Shown: piece after piece, positions 12,726 to 24,610 of the stretch
Layout: each line of letters opens with the position of its first letter
Numbering within the stretch: the stretch's first letter is position 1
DNA from: Ashinkailepas kermadecensis
Lineage: Eukaryota > Arthropoda > Thecostraca > Neolepadidae
Assembly (NCBI GenBank): GCA_034440615.1
Contig: JAOTOM010005134.1
Location: 970,001 to 1,034,000, forward strand
Direction: 5' to 3'
DNA length: 64,000 bases
Translations under genes and position numbers: made by a program
The notes under the pieces: generated by a model
Databases searched by the model: none
Seen by the model: the letters and a program-made list of their open reading frames with translations, nothing else
What the model was told of the DNA's origin: nothing

Positions 12726-12876
12726 ATCCGGCACCCTGGCGACCCATCCGGCCTGGGCCCATCCGGCACCCTGGCGACCCATCCGGCACCCTGGCGACCC
12801 ATCCGGCACCCTGGCGACCCATCCGGCACCCTGGCGACCCATCCGGCACCCTGGCGACCCATCCGGAACCCTGGCG
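12726..12876. repeat. 20-bp minisatellite, about 7 copies
   Basis: The unit is ccatccggcaccctggcgac, nearly perfect. Confidence 0.92.
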
Positions 12877-13034
12877 CACCAGCCGTTATAGAATCAACTA
12901 GAGCTCATGTCTCGGCGCCCCTGGCGCTGGCAACGTACGGCCACGGGCGACCGACTATATGGACGTCAGCTAAGAGGTACGATGCGCTACTGGGCGAGAT
13001 TGTCGTGGCGACATCCAGCGACACATCCGGAGGA

Positions 13035-14395
13035 GGACTGACATCGCGCTGTATGGCAGCACGTGAGGTCGGCCGTCGGCAGCGGGATGTTATCACATCC
13101 GGGAGGACGGCCACCGCTCTGGGTGGCAGCACGTGAGGTCGGCCGTCGGCAGCGGGATGTTATCACATCCGGGAGGACGGACACCGCTCTGTGTGGCAGC
13201 ACGTGAGGTCGGCCGTCGGCAGCGGGATGTTATCACATCCGGGAGGACAGACACCGCTCTGTGTGGCAGCACGTGAGGTCGGCCGTCGGCAGCGGGATGT
13301 TATCACATCCGGGAGGACGGACACCGCTCTGTGTGGCAGCACGTGAGGTCGGCCGTCGGCAGCGGGATGTTATCACATCCGGGAGGACGGCCACCGCTCT
13401 GTGTGGCAGCACGTGAGGTCGGCCGTCGGCAGCGGGATGTTATCACATCCGGGAGGACAGACACCGCTCTGTGTGGCAGCACGTGAGGTCGGCCGTCGGC
13501 AGCGGGATGTCCAACACATCCGGGATGACGGACACCGCTCTGTGTGGCAGCACGTGAGGTCGGCCGTCGGCAGCGGGATGTCCAACACATCCGGGAGGAC
13601 GGACACGCTCTGTGTGGCAGAATGTGAGGTCGGCCGTCGGCAGCGGGATGTTATCACATCCGGGAGGACGGACACCGCTCTGTGTGGCAGCACGTGAGGT
13701 CAGCCGTCGGCAGCGGGATGTTATCACATCCGGGAGGACGGACACCGCTCTGTGTGGCAGCACGTGAGGTCGGCCGTCGGCAGCGGGATGTTATCACATC
13801 CGGGAGGACGGACACCGCTCTGTGTGGCAGCACGTGAGGTCGGCCGTCGGCAGCGGGATGTTATCACATCCGGGATGACAGACACCGCTATGTGTGGCAG
13901 CACGTGAGGTCGGCCGTCGGCAGCGGGATGTCCAACACGTCCGGGAGGACAGACACCGCTCTGGGTGGCAGCACGTGAGGTCGGCCGTCGGCAGCGGGAT
14001 GTTATCACATCCGGGAGGACGAACACCGCTCTGGGTGGCAGCACGTGAGGTCGGCCGTCGGCAGCGGGATGTCCAACACATCCGGGAGGACGGACACCGC
14101 TCTGTGTGGCAGCACGTGAGGTCGGCCGTCGGCAGCGGGATGTTATCACATCCGGCAGGACGAACACCGCTCTGGGTGGCAGCACGTGAGGTCGGCCGTC
14201 GGCAGCGGGATGTTATCACATCCGGGAGGACGGACACCGCTCTGTGTGGCAGCACGTGAGGTCGGCCGTCGGCAGCGGGATGCTATCACATCCGGGAGGA
14301 CGGCCACCGCTCTGTGTGGCAGCACGTGAGGTCGGCCGTCGGCAGCAGGATGTTATCACATCCGGGAGGACGGACACCGCTCTGTGTGGGAGCTG
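13035..14395. repeat. 70-bp minisatellite, about 19 copies
   Basis: The unit contains gcagcacgtgaggtcggccg, tcggcagcgggatgttatca and catccgggaggacggacacc. Two variants (gttatcac and gtccaacac) are interspersed around 13505-14070. Confidence 0.95.
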
Positions 14396-14704
14396 CCTGA
14401 TGCAACACCTGACCAGCCGAGCCACTTGGCGTTGTTGACCGTGCGACCTGGCGTGGCGGGCGAGGTGGGGAGTGTGGGTACACGCCGAACCCTGCCCACC
14501 GCCTGCCTTTTGTGGCCGAGCACTCACCCTGATGACGTTAACGCTGTCACAACTGCAAGCCATCGTCGTTGGGATGGGTTCATCGTCAGCCTGAGGTGAA
14601 AACGGCATCAGCATCCAAATGTCGAGACTTTGTTTTAATCGGATCGGTATCCTGCATTCCGTCAAGTCCAGCCTTTCTCACTGGGAAGCTTCTCAATCCT
14701 GGGA
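14396..14704. other. Intronic unique DNA, no feature seen
   Basis: Short unique spacer between the 70-bp and 35-bp arrays. No recognisable element. Confidence 0.5.
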
Positions 14705-14705
14705 G

Positions 14706-15022
14706 AGCTCTCTCGTCCACCTCATCTTTATGTTCGGTGATCCCATCTCGTCCACCTCATCTTTATGTTTGGTGATCCCATCTCGTCCACCTCATCTTTA
14801 TGTTCGGTGATCCCATCTCGTCCACCTCATCTTTATGTTCGGTGATCCCATCTTCACTATCTTTATGTTCGGTGATCCCATCTCGTCCACCTCATCTTTA
14901 TGTTCGGTGATCCCATCTCGTCCACCTCATCTTTATGTTCGGTGATCCCATCTCGTCCACCTCATCTTTATGTTCGGTGATCCCATCTCGTCCACCTCAT
15001 CTTTATGTTCGGTGATCCCAGA
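14706..15022. repeat. 35-bp minisatellite, about 9 copies
   Basis: The unit is tctcgtccacctcatcttta plus tgttcggtgatccca. One copy is shortened near 14850. Confidence 0.93.
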
Positions 15023-16205
15023 AGTCTTTCCAACTTCGTGCCGCCTGCATCGTTGTCATCATTGCGAAAGTTGAAGAGCGGCGCCCATCAGCAGCTCTAC
15101 TACTATTTATCACAAAATCATCCCTTATCTCTCTTTCAACACAGGTTCCACCACCGTCATTCTACAGAAACCGCTCTGACCTCAATATGTATTTTGAAAA
15201 TGGCCGTGATGGTCCTTGCTTTTCTTTTTGAATGTGAGTAAATGTTTTGATGTGATGGGCCATTCAAAACTTTTGTCAAAACTACGACTCCCCGGTGTCG
15301 ATATTACCTGGCTCCCAGCTTACACCGGGAAGTGTCAGCCTCACTAACAGTGACGCTGGCTGCAGAAAATCTGCACCGCTGCTCAACAGAATCGAAGTTG
15401 TCAAAGATCAGCCCTTGGCCAATTTTCTATACTGCGCTTTCCCCAACGACCTCAGCCTGCTCGCTGAGGACGCAGTGGTTGTCCAAGATGGTGATCTCAC
15501 TCAAATTTTGATTCGTGGTAAAAGGTTCAAATTAACTGGACTGGTCTTTAATCGCTGATTTAGCTGGGACTCGCCCGTCGCCAATGCTACGAGGCGCTGT
15601 TTTTGAGTTTCGGGTGGTCCGTCGCATCTCAGGAGCCACCTGTCACTTACCGTCATCTCAATCCTGGTCAACGCCTTGGTGCTCTCACAAATCCGGTATT
15701 GCATTTCGGCAAATGGGAATGGAACACAAAGGAAACTGTCTCGCATTAAACAAGTCCGCAACTGTGCACCGAAAGTCATTTTCGGCCGCAAAAGAAAATA
15801 GATCACATTTCGGATCTGCTGAGAAAACTGGGCTGGCTCAGCGCGCAGAATCTGGCTGCGTCCCACACCATGCGCCCAACGCACAACATTCGGCTCCTGG
15901 GGGAGAACCAGAGTCGCTGTCCGCCAGTCTCGCCACTGCACAGTGTGATAACTCGAGGGAAAAACTGGCCAGAAATGCATTTCTCGACCATTTTTGTATG
16001 CCATGTACGTGGCGCCATGGCATGAGCAAATGCTTGACGCACACCAGGTCACAGTTTTTATGACAATTTTCACAAAATTTGACTTAGTAACAAGTCCATG
16101 AACATGGACAACATTACGTGTGAAAAAAACGATGCACGCGTGCACAAATGTTGTCGGAGTTTGACGACTGCTAAAGGTAAGATGCATTCTAAAAACCTGG
16201 ACAAT
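15023..16205. other. Intronic DNA with one dispersed repeat, no gene
   Basis: A minus ORF of 228 codons (15501-16187) has no recognisable domain and no matching splice context, so it is not called. The stretch 15937-15980 shares about 50 bp, inverted, with 19213-19265 (both contain ctcgagttatcaca). Confidence 0.45.
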
Positions 16206-16300
16206 TCATAAAGTCATAAAGTCATAAAGTGTCAAGGCTTAATAAGAGCCACAGGGGCCCATCTGGGTTAAGCCTATCTGGAAAAGGTACTAGAAATGTA
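16206..16300 (-). mobile_element. CR1 LINE 3' tail, truncated copy
   Basis: The reverse strand reads ...cagatgggcccctgtggctc ttattaag... and ends in repeated actttatg octamers. This is the same 3' UTR as the CR1 copies at 38040 and 61850. Short 3'-terminal tandem repeats are typical of CR1-type LINEs. Confidence 0.75.
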
Positions 16301-16469
16301 TATACTCTCACCCCAATCAATCCCTCATCTCAAGTTCCTAGGAAGCTATATATCGCAGCCTATCTAGCACCAATTCACTTGCTATTGCATAACACACTCC
16401 CATTGTGCTACCATAGACAATCTCATCAGCATCACATCCCGAAGGAAGGTGCTGAATCCACTGCTAGGT

Positions 16470-16515
16470 ACACCCTATATAAAGTTATAAAGCGTTTAGA
16501 CTTAATAAGAGACTT
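16470..16515 (-). mobile_element. Second short CR1-type 3' terminus
   Basis: The reverse strand reads gtctcttattaagtctaaac gctttataacttta, matching the end of the 61.9-62.1 kb CR1 3' UTR. Only about 35-45 bp remain. Confidence 0.55.
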
Positions 16516-16901
16516 ACTTGATATTGCATAACACACTCAACAATTACAGTGTGTACAGTGTGTAAAAACAATTCATTGAGGTATGAAATGATAGCTGAGA
16601 ACATTCTCAATGCGTTAAGCAATTCAGAAAGGCATAGAACGATTCACAATATTCTATTTTTGATTAAAAAAATCAGTCATTACAACGGTCGTTCAATTTT
16701 TAGTACCTCCAAGTTCGATTAAGGTTGTAAAAATACGCACAACAGCGCACAACCAGAGACCAATCACAATGAAATCAGCGATCCTTTGACTATATGTACC
16801 GTAAGTTTCAGCTGCTCCTATCTGCTCTAGCACCGGTAGTGATCAATTGTATCCCGGCAGGTCGCGGTGCGATGCGGTGGCCGGCACGGGGAAGCCCCAG
16901 T
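16516..16901. other. Intronic unique AT-richer DNA, no feature seen
   Basis: No ORF or element signature. It becomes GC-rich shortly before the hairpin at 16905. Confidence 0.45.
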
Positions 16902-16904
16902 CAG

Positions 16905-16938
16905 ACGCCGTGACGCGCCGGCTGGCGCGTCACGGCGT
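16905..16938. repeat. Perfect 15-bp inverted repeat with 4-nt loop
   Basis: The left arm acgccgtgacgcgcc (16905-16919) and its exact complement (16924-16938) flank loop GGCT. Outside is an AT-richer region. Function unknown; it would form a very stable hairpin in DNA or RNA. Confidence 0.85.
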
Positions 16939-17114
16939 TTTGACCGGGTAGCCTGATCCAGCGATCGCGGTGCAAAAAAAAATATACCCTAACTGACGAG
17001 GCGACTAAGTCGAGATAGGTCGAGTAGAGCGTTTCCCATGGCAGGGGAGCTGTCCTTGCCTGTAATGGTCTGGTCAGTGTGGTTAGATTTTGCATACAGT
17101 GAACATGGAGGTGC

Positions 17115-18447
17115 TTGTCAGCAGAGGAATTAGTGGACTTGTTAACCAGTGCAAAAGCGTTTGGGCGTGGAAACTATTATGCTCATGTATTTACTTACAG
17201 TTTGCAGTTGGTTATGGAGGAAATCCCTCAGGACTATCTCCCGATTGAGTCGTCGATTGTGGACCGACTTGATTGTCGATTGTCGAAATGGCGACCGACT
17301 TGATCACCAAGAACTTAAAAGGAAAGTCGGCTAAGTATAAGCGAGCCCAGGGTAAATTCAGAAGTCAGTTTGCGACTTATCTTTCGGGAGACGAGGTGTT
17401 CTACGTGTCCCTAAAGCGTGGTTACCACGTCGTGAGTGATGATGAAGCTAAGACCTGCCTTGATTACGAGGCCGTGGAGGGAGCGCGAGGGCGACCAGGT
17501 AGAATCTACGATCAGCTCAGCCCCGTTCTCAGTGTCGGGCGCCTCAAGAGTTGCTCAACAGCACAGTTCTCTGTAGCTCGTGGAGGCTGCTAGGCAAAGT
17601 GATTGTGCTGAGGGCATGAAGGACGCGGCTTTCGTGCTGCGACAGGTGGGGGAATAACCGAATCGGCCCAGCAAGATTCGCCGGGTTCTCAGAAGCTCTA
17701 AAGCGAGCCAACCCGAGCGCGTGTCAGGAGACCGGGCGGTGGCAATGTGTGTGTCAGCTGACTTGTCTGTGCACGGCTACCGTATGGTCCGCCGAGTGAC
17801 GAATGATGCGGCGAAGACAGACATCCTGCCTGCCTATGGAAAGGTGCATGAGGCCAAGGTAGAGTGCTATCCGGCAGTGAACGGCATGCAATTCACCGAG
17901 AAGTCAGCTCTCCTGGATCATACGTCAGCTCTCTACAGGCTCTCCTGGATCATACGACGCAGCGGCTGGTGGCATGTCTGCCGTCTGTCGCCCGTACGGA
18001 CTCAGCTTCACCTGCCGACCAGCAGTCGACGTCATCCAGCACCTGCACTTCGGCCGTACTTCACGTCAAATGGGAATTTCACGAGGCCACAGGGCAAGCT
18101 GTATACAAACAGATGGGAGACGGCGACGAAGCTGCAGAACAAAATATATTCTGTACCACTCTGATGCCTTTGCAACTAACAGTGGGTGGCACTTGCGTCT
18201 GGACCAACCCACGCCGTCTTCAATCCGCTTCTGCCGGCCGTTGCGGATCCAGTACAAGCGCCAGACAGCAGAGGCCTCCCGGAAAGAATGGGACAGTGTT
18301 AAATCCGAGATACGTCTACTGAGGACGACCTACGTCGCTGCAACAAACGGTACCAGTTTCGGAGTGGCGTACAATCTTCAACTCACCATGATTGACAGCA
18401 AGGTGGCGAACGCTCTGACCAACACCGGCAGCAGCATGACAGCATGA
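17115..18447 (+). pseudogene. Decayed transposase-like protein of an unnamed repeat family
   Basis: Several frames together form one broken protein. Seen: an N-terminal part 17115-17600 (LVDLLTSAKAFGRGN; KFRSQFATYLSGDEVFYVS). A middle part from about 17718 reads SGDRAVAMCVSADLSVHGYR, then DILPAYGKVHEAKVECYP and LLDHT. A C-terminal part 18150-18447 reads TTLMPLQLTVGG, then RFCRPLRIQYKRQ and LQLTMIDSKVANALTNT. From memory, this order (LDHT, a DG-x-x-GHS-x-YKQ segment, T-x-L-x-PLRL, RFCRP, TMIDGKV) recurs in many unnamed invertebrate repeat proteins and loosely recalls the Transib/RAG1 core. That attribution is inference. At 18080-18105 the copy reads WEFHEATGQAVYKQ, so the expected acidic DG is lost. 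There are at least three frame breaks, so it is non-functional. Confidence 0.5.
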
Positions 18448-19490
18448 CATGTCTGCTGCCGCGGCTCGACCTGCCCGCGAGGGTACATGCCAGCTCGGTC
18501 TCTCAACTATGCATGCCTGAATTCGATGCTTTGAGTGCCTTCTTCACATTTCTTACCGCCTGTCGGTCAAAGTGTGGGTAGTGTCTGGCGAAGAAAACAA
18601 GATGCGTGTGAAAGAAAGAAGGAAGGAATTACATTAGCAGTTCCGGGAGAGACTGGATCTTGTCGTGGATCAGCCATGTGCGGGTGGTAGGCACGTCTAA
18701 CGACGGGAACACGGCTCGACGTGCCTTCAGAGACCCACATTTTACCTGTGTGTCATATCTTAGGGATGTATTTTGAAATAATTTCAGCCACTTAAGACAT
18801 GGAGATCTTGGATTTACTCTGCGGAGCAATTATTAGGTCACATTTACAGTGCAGAATGCTCGCATAGCAAACGCTAACTAATAATTATCAAATATATGAG
18901 TGCCCATGGACTTCGCTTATGACGTCATTATGATGTCACTATGTATGACCGGACGTCGATCTTATAAAACAAGGTACACTAGATACTCATGTAGGTGTGT
19001 GCACAATTTGAGCTGTCTATCTCAATTGGTTCCCGAGATATTTGGCGGAAGCAAAATGAGGGGAGGGGAATGTTCCCTTTCCTCTAGTGGGTATTACCTC
19101 TGAAATTCCTGGGTTAAGCAATCTTTAAGACAATAGAGCTTCTCCATATGTTCAAAATGTGAAGCTCTTTCGAATAAGACCCAAATCGCCCCTGTAACTA
19201 GCATACTTTGTCCGCAATTATTTATGGCCAGTTTTGTCCTCGAGTTATCACAGTGTGCACTGTGGCGGAGACTCGGGTCAGTCCCGCCGGCCGGGCGGGC
19301 CGCGTCTGGTGCGTTCCCCAGCCTCGTGCAGAGATGGACAGGGGGCGATTCAGCTGCCGGACGCCATGTATGACGCGATACCGCCCCAACTGTTGCAGCC
19401 GCCGGCCACCGTGTTGGCCCGCCGCCTTGGGGGGGCCCCTCCCGGGGCCCGGGGGGGGCCCCCCCCGTGGGGGGGTCCCGCCGGCGCTGT
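18448..19490. other. Intronic unique DNA, no gene
   Basis: AT-rich to 19200, then GC-rich with runs of G and C near 19430-19480. The dispersed repeat shared with 15937-15980 sits at 19213-19265. Confidence 0.45.
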
Positions 19491-19529
19491 GTGGGCCGGC
19501 CGCCTGGGCGTACCTGTGCCGGCGCTGTC

Positions 19530-19800
19530 TGGCCCTTGGGCGGTACCTGTGCCGGACGCTGTGCTGGGCCGCCGCCTTGGACGGTATTGTGCCGCGCTGT
19601 GTGCGCCGCCTTGGGCGGTACCTGTGCCAGACGCTGTGCTGGGCCGCCGCCTTGGGCGGTACCTGTGCCGGACGCTGTGCTGGGCCGCCGCCTTGGGCGG
19701 TACCTGTGCCGGACGCTGTGCTGGGCCGCCGCCTTGGGCGGTACCTGTGCCGGACGCTGTGCTGGGCCGCCGCCTTGGGCGGTACCTGTGCTGGGCACCC
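19530..19800. repeat. 41-bp minisatellite, about 6 copies
   Basis: The unit contains gggcggtacctgtgccggac and then gctgtgctgggccgccgcctt. Confidence 0.92.
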
Positions 19801-19964
19801 GGTTGACACACCGTTCCACATTCCGCTATTTTCTTGTGTTGTGTTTTTGTGACCGACGATTGGTGTATGCGTGTCACGACGACCTATGACCCGAGGTCTG
19901 GTGTGGTTGACGAGAGGTAGTAATGGCCGCAAGCTCATTGTGAATTGCTTTAGTACCGGTCTTC

Positions 19965-20265
19965 ATCTGCATCTGTATCTGTATCTGTGTCTGTATCTGT
20001 ATTTGTATCTGTATCCGTAGCTGTACCTGTATCTGCATATATATATATATATATATATATGCATATATATATCTGAATCTGCATCTATATCTCCATCTAT
20101 ATCTGCATCTATATCTGTATCTGATCTATATCTGTATCTGTATCTGTATCTGTATCTGTATCTGTATCTGTACCTGTATCTGTACATGTGTTTGTATCTG
20201 TATATGTATCTGTATCTGTACATGTGTTGGTATCTGTATCCGTATCTGCATCTGCATCAGGGGTG
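19965..20265. repeat. Hexanucleotide (TGTATC)n array with internal (TA)n
   Basis: Dominated by tgtatc and close variants (catctg, tgtacc). A (TA)n tract interrupts it at about 20037-20060. Confidence 0.9.
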
Positions 20266-20399
20266 CACGCTCCAGAGGCGGGCACTCCGTCACGAATGAC
20301 GACTGCCGTCCGGGCATGGCGGTGGCGCCTGGCCCGTCTCTTGGCCAGACGGCTCCCGTGGCAAGGCTTGGCTGCTCCTCTGCCCAGCCACGCTTCCGG

Positions 20400-20800
20400 C
20401 TTCAGCCAGGGTGTGCCCGGCTCGCCGAGGTGCCGCCGCCGACATTATCCTCAGACGTGTGCCCCGGCCGGCGCCGAGGTGCCGCCGCCGACATTATCCT
20501 CAAACGTGTGCCCCGGCCGGCGCCGAGGTGCCGCCGCCGACATTATCCTCAAACGTGTGCCCGGCCGGCGCATGCGACGCGATCGTGCGTCAACCAGGCT
20601 GTGCCCGGCTACAACCAGGGTGTGCCCGGCTCGCCGAGATGCCGCCGCCGACATTATCCTCAGACGTGTAGCCCGGCCGGCGCATGTACCCCGACATTAT
20701 CCTCAAACGTGTACCCCGGCCGGCGCATGCGACGAGGTGCCGCCGCCGACATTATCCTCAGACGTGTAGCCCGGCCGGCGCATGCGACGCGATCGTGCGT
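20400..20800. repeat. 49-bp GC-rich minisatellite with longer interspersed units
   Basis: Copies of tgccgccgccgacattatcc at 20431, 20480 and 20529 give a 49-bp period. Later copies are separated by a segment with gcatgcgacgcgatcgtgcg. Confidence 0.88.
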
Positions 20801-21685
20801 CTTCCAGGCAGCAGCGCAACGGCGCGCGATTCCCGCAGCGCGCGGTTCGGTGCAAAGCGCAGGTGCGCCATGCCGAAGAGCCGATTTAGGTCATGGGTGC
20901 ATTTTTGTCGTGGGCTTCACTGCGTCAGCGGGTGGACGGGTGGGTTATTGTGTCAGGACAGAGGGATCCGGTGACGCACGACACCAGTGAGCGGAAGTCC
21001 ACCCGTCCAGCGGGTGGGACGGTACGCTGCACCGGCCCGTGGCCTCAAGGTGCGCCCATTTCGAGCGAGTTATGACTGCCGCACCCAGAGACCAGGTGCG
21101 CGATCCGATGCCCTCCCCGTGTGCTCTCATGACGTACGTCACCAGCAGGCGGGTAATATCCGCAGTATTTCTTGTTTGGTGCAATGGTGTGTGAGAAATG
21201 GCTTCAAAGAAGTGTTCTTGTCACTTGTATGGGTTAATCGCAGCTGCTACGGTACGTGCAGAAGTCGAGGTCGCCGATCCGATCGAGGTCCGATCACCTC
21301 AGAGTATGTGATGAGCTGTTGAAGATGACCATTTTTAAAGGAAAATGCCGCTCAGGAAAACGTAATGACTGTCACCATTGAGCAAAGCCGGATAGATAAG
21401 TGTCACATTCTCACTTCCCATGTGAATTTAAATATGCTTCAACCAAATGACTTTCTTAGCAGTCCGGTCAATGGGACCGTATTATGCCAAGTCCAGTTTG
21501 AAACTGTTCGAAGCCGATTTGAAGTGTTCTGCATGCCTTTCAATGAGTCCGGAAAAATTTCACCTCCATTCCTGACACCACCATTGAGCATCCATTTTTT
21601 TGCGGCTTCAGCAATGATTGGGGAATTGTGTTCAGAACTAGAACCATGTATGTTAAGCAACAGGTACAATGAGCGCAATGAGTTA
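20801..21685. other. Intronic unique DNA, no feature seen
   Basis: Mixed composition. No recognisable gene or element. Confidence 0.5.
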
Positions 21686-21687
21686 CG

Positions 21688-22030
21688 GTGAGGTACTGTG
21701 GGGTACGGTGAGGTGTGGTGAAGTACAGCGATGCACATTCAGGTACAGTTAGATACGGTGAGGTATTGTGAGGTACGGTGAGGTACGGTGAGGTATTGTG
21801 AGGTGCAGTGAGGTATCGTGAGGTACGGTGAGGTATCGTGAGGTACGATGAGGTTTCGTGAGGTACGATGAGGTGTACAATGATGCACAGGTGTACAAGT
21901 ACAATGATGCACATTCAGGTACAGTAGGGTACAGTTAGATACAATGAGGTATTGTGATGTACAGTGAGGTACAGTGAGGCATCGTGAGGTGCGGTGAGGC
22001 ATCGTGATGTACAGTGATGTGCGGTGAGGT
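21688..22030. repeat. Degenerate 10-bp minisatellite (gtgaggtacg)n
   Basis: Irregular array of gtgaggtacg and gtgaggtatc units with short interruptions near 21875-21950. Confidence 0.88.
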
Positions 22031-24475
22031 ACGAGCCGGTGTCGGACTACGCCAGACGAAGGTGGCGGTCGGTGGCGCCGGTGACACTCGGGAGAAGGCC
22101 AACCGCGGCGGCGTGCCGGGTCGTGCCGGCGGGCAGTGGGTCACACTTCTTGCTGGCCGGCGCGGCGGCGGCACGGTCGGCGCATATGGTCAGCCGCGCC
22201 ACGTCTGTCTCTGCTCACTTTCGCGGCCGGTGCGGCCGTCAGTGACGGCGGTGTCCGCCGGCTGACCGACGAGCTGCCAGTCCTGCCGCGATGCCAGACG
22301 ACAAAGATTTTACGGCGAACCTGTCTCCTATCTGTGACTGAACGCTCGGCCCATTGACGGCGAAAGTGCAATAAATCAAACGTGAACGTTGTTTCGTGCG
22401 TCCCATTTCTGTCGCACTTTGCTCCACTGTACCTCGCCGAACCTCAATCCATGTCAGTCTGTGTCTTGTTCCACCCCATAATATGTGCATCATCGTCTAA
22501 ATGGCAGCGGTGGTCGTTGCCGTACCGTCGTCCAGGTGGACTGATCAGACGCCGACGCGCCTCCCGACCGACTTTGACATTTAGTGTACCGGCGGCGCCG
22601 AGTCGGCGTGGGCTGGGCGGACAGAACTTACCATGACCTTTCACCGTGCGTTGGGCAATTAACATTAATGGTTGGGGAATGCCAGTTTTCAATTGCCGAC
22701 AAAGCGAACAATCTCACGGCGTAGCTACCGCGTCAGACGAGTGTGTGAATGGCGCCAATCGTGACGCAGATGTAAACGGCGCTAATCGTGTCGGGGGTCC
22801 CGTTTCGTTTCGGTGCGTCCGGCAGACGGGCTCCGCCTTTGCTGGGTCGATTATTGTATCAATGCCGGTGTGTGCGCGTGCATATGCCATTCGATTTCAT
22901 TACTGCCGAACCTGACAGTCTAATTTCAACTTGACGAAACAACGCCAAATGCAGAGCTGTTCCCTTGGTATTCAGCTCACTCGCCAGCCTCTCAAAGTGC
23001 GGCGCAGAACGACATCGCCGGCCGACACGACCACCGCGGCTCCGGCGAAAGACGCGCTTCACGGAAACCGAGTGTCTTGTGAAACCGCCGCGGCAAGAGC
23101 CGGGCCACGCGACGGAATTCCCGACCGGGTTCGGCCGGCGGGCCGGTTCCAGAAACTGCGCCCGAACGCGCCCAGTCATCGTTCCGAGCTCGTTGCCGAA
23201 AATCGGTCCGGCCGCGGGGCGGTCGCGCCGGCCGGCACAGTGGAGAGCTCGTGTGTGTTGTGTCGAGATCCGGGCGTGTACCGGGGGGGGGGGGGGCACG
23301 GGGGCACGGCCGACCAACGCGGCCGACGGAGTGGCAGCGATGTTGTGACGCGTCACGGCCGATGCAACCTCTTGTGGTTATTACATAATTTTCCTCACGA
23401 GAAAGCCACATTGTAGATATATAATGTAGTTTTATCGCGGGACGACACATCTATGGGCATTGATGCCAAAAATAAGACAGCTTCATGACTATAGCTTAAG
23501 CAGTCGACCCGGCTATTTGAAACCACTGCAAAATCGACCAAAGCGTTTTTTAAGCGATCGGTAAATGCTGATAAGACTTACATCTTGGTAATCAGCACAT
23601 GACCAGATTTAAAATGGTATGTGCTCATCTTTCGAACCTTCCGAGTCTTTCCGGCGAAACTTAAAGGATCAATGGTAGAAATATTATGTGATATTTCGGA
23701 CATGGCCCATGATCCTATATCAACCAAAGTATTCAAATGAGAACTGCAAGCACATTGCATAGCAGCGCATTGCAAAATACTTCATAAAGCCTGCTTTTGC
23801 AAGCAAGTTCATTTAAGACATAACCAATTCCACTCCGATATCACTTTCATACAATCATTACATACCAGCACCAACAAAATTCATTTCCGGAAGACAGGGC
23901 CGAATGAAATCACAGAGGTCGAAAAATGCTCAGCAACGGCTAGGATTCTACTCCCAAGTGTTGCTGGAGCGCGTGCGAATCGCGCTCCCGAAGCGTGTGT
24001 TGATTCCCATGGCCAATCGCCGCTCAAAGTGTCGCCGGAGATGACAAAATGTCAACCACCGACCGGGCCTCATAAAACCACAGTTATGCCGGTTCATGCC
24101 CCATATGGTCGGAACTGCCTGGCTGTCCGCCATTCAGACGGCACCGTCCGACTCCCACGAAGCTTCCGTTCGAGTTTCGTGCAACTGCCGGCCGAAGAGC
24201 GATCGGCCGTTCTCGGAACTGTGCGGCTGTTTTCGTCCATCGGTGCGCCGGCTTCGTGCCCGGCCGCGGCGGTTCGACGAAGCGGCGGCTGTGTTGTGGC
24301 GCCGCCGCGGTTGCAACACCGCCATCAACACACAAACCACACGGCTATCAGCTGGCACAAAACACCGCCCATACTGCACGCGCCCATTGAAGGGATGTCC
24401 ACTACGAGCATCGGCGGGCTGATGAGCTCACGGCGGGGGAGAGTGACGGGGCGGAGGTATATATGCATGGTATTT
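22031..24475. other. Mixed intronic DNA with two CpG-rich blocks
   Basis: CpG-rich at about 22030-23350 and 24060-24450, AT-rich between. A run of about 13 G lies at 23283-23295. ORFs on both strands in the CpG-rich parts carry no recognisable domain. No gene supported. Confidence 0.4.
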
Positions 24476-24556
24476 AGGCATAGTCGTATATAGATATAGT
24501 GGCATACGAGTACATTGGTGTATAGGTATAGTGGTATATAGGTATGGTGTATACAG

Positions 24557-24608
<52 letters not shown>
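24476..24608. repeat. Compound tatagtggtata / (TA)n microsatellite
   Basis: Irregular ggtatagtggtata units followed by about 25 TA dinucleotides. Confidence 0.9.

Positions 24609-24610
<2 letters not shown>

Noticed and set aside
10727..12862. 711-codon minus ORF
   Set aside because: Runs through three different minisatellites (24, 66 and 20 bp) and reads a different low-complexity peptide in each.
13035..14395. CRISPR-like appearance of regularly spaced repeats
   Set aside because: The units are contiguous 70-bp tandem copies with no unique spacers, in a eukaryotic intron.
15501..16187. 228-codon minus ORF
   Set aside because: No recognisable domain, irregular composition, and overlaps a dispersed repeat. 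Likely chance.
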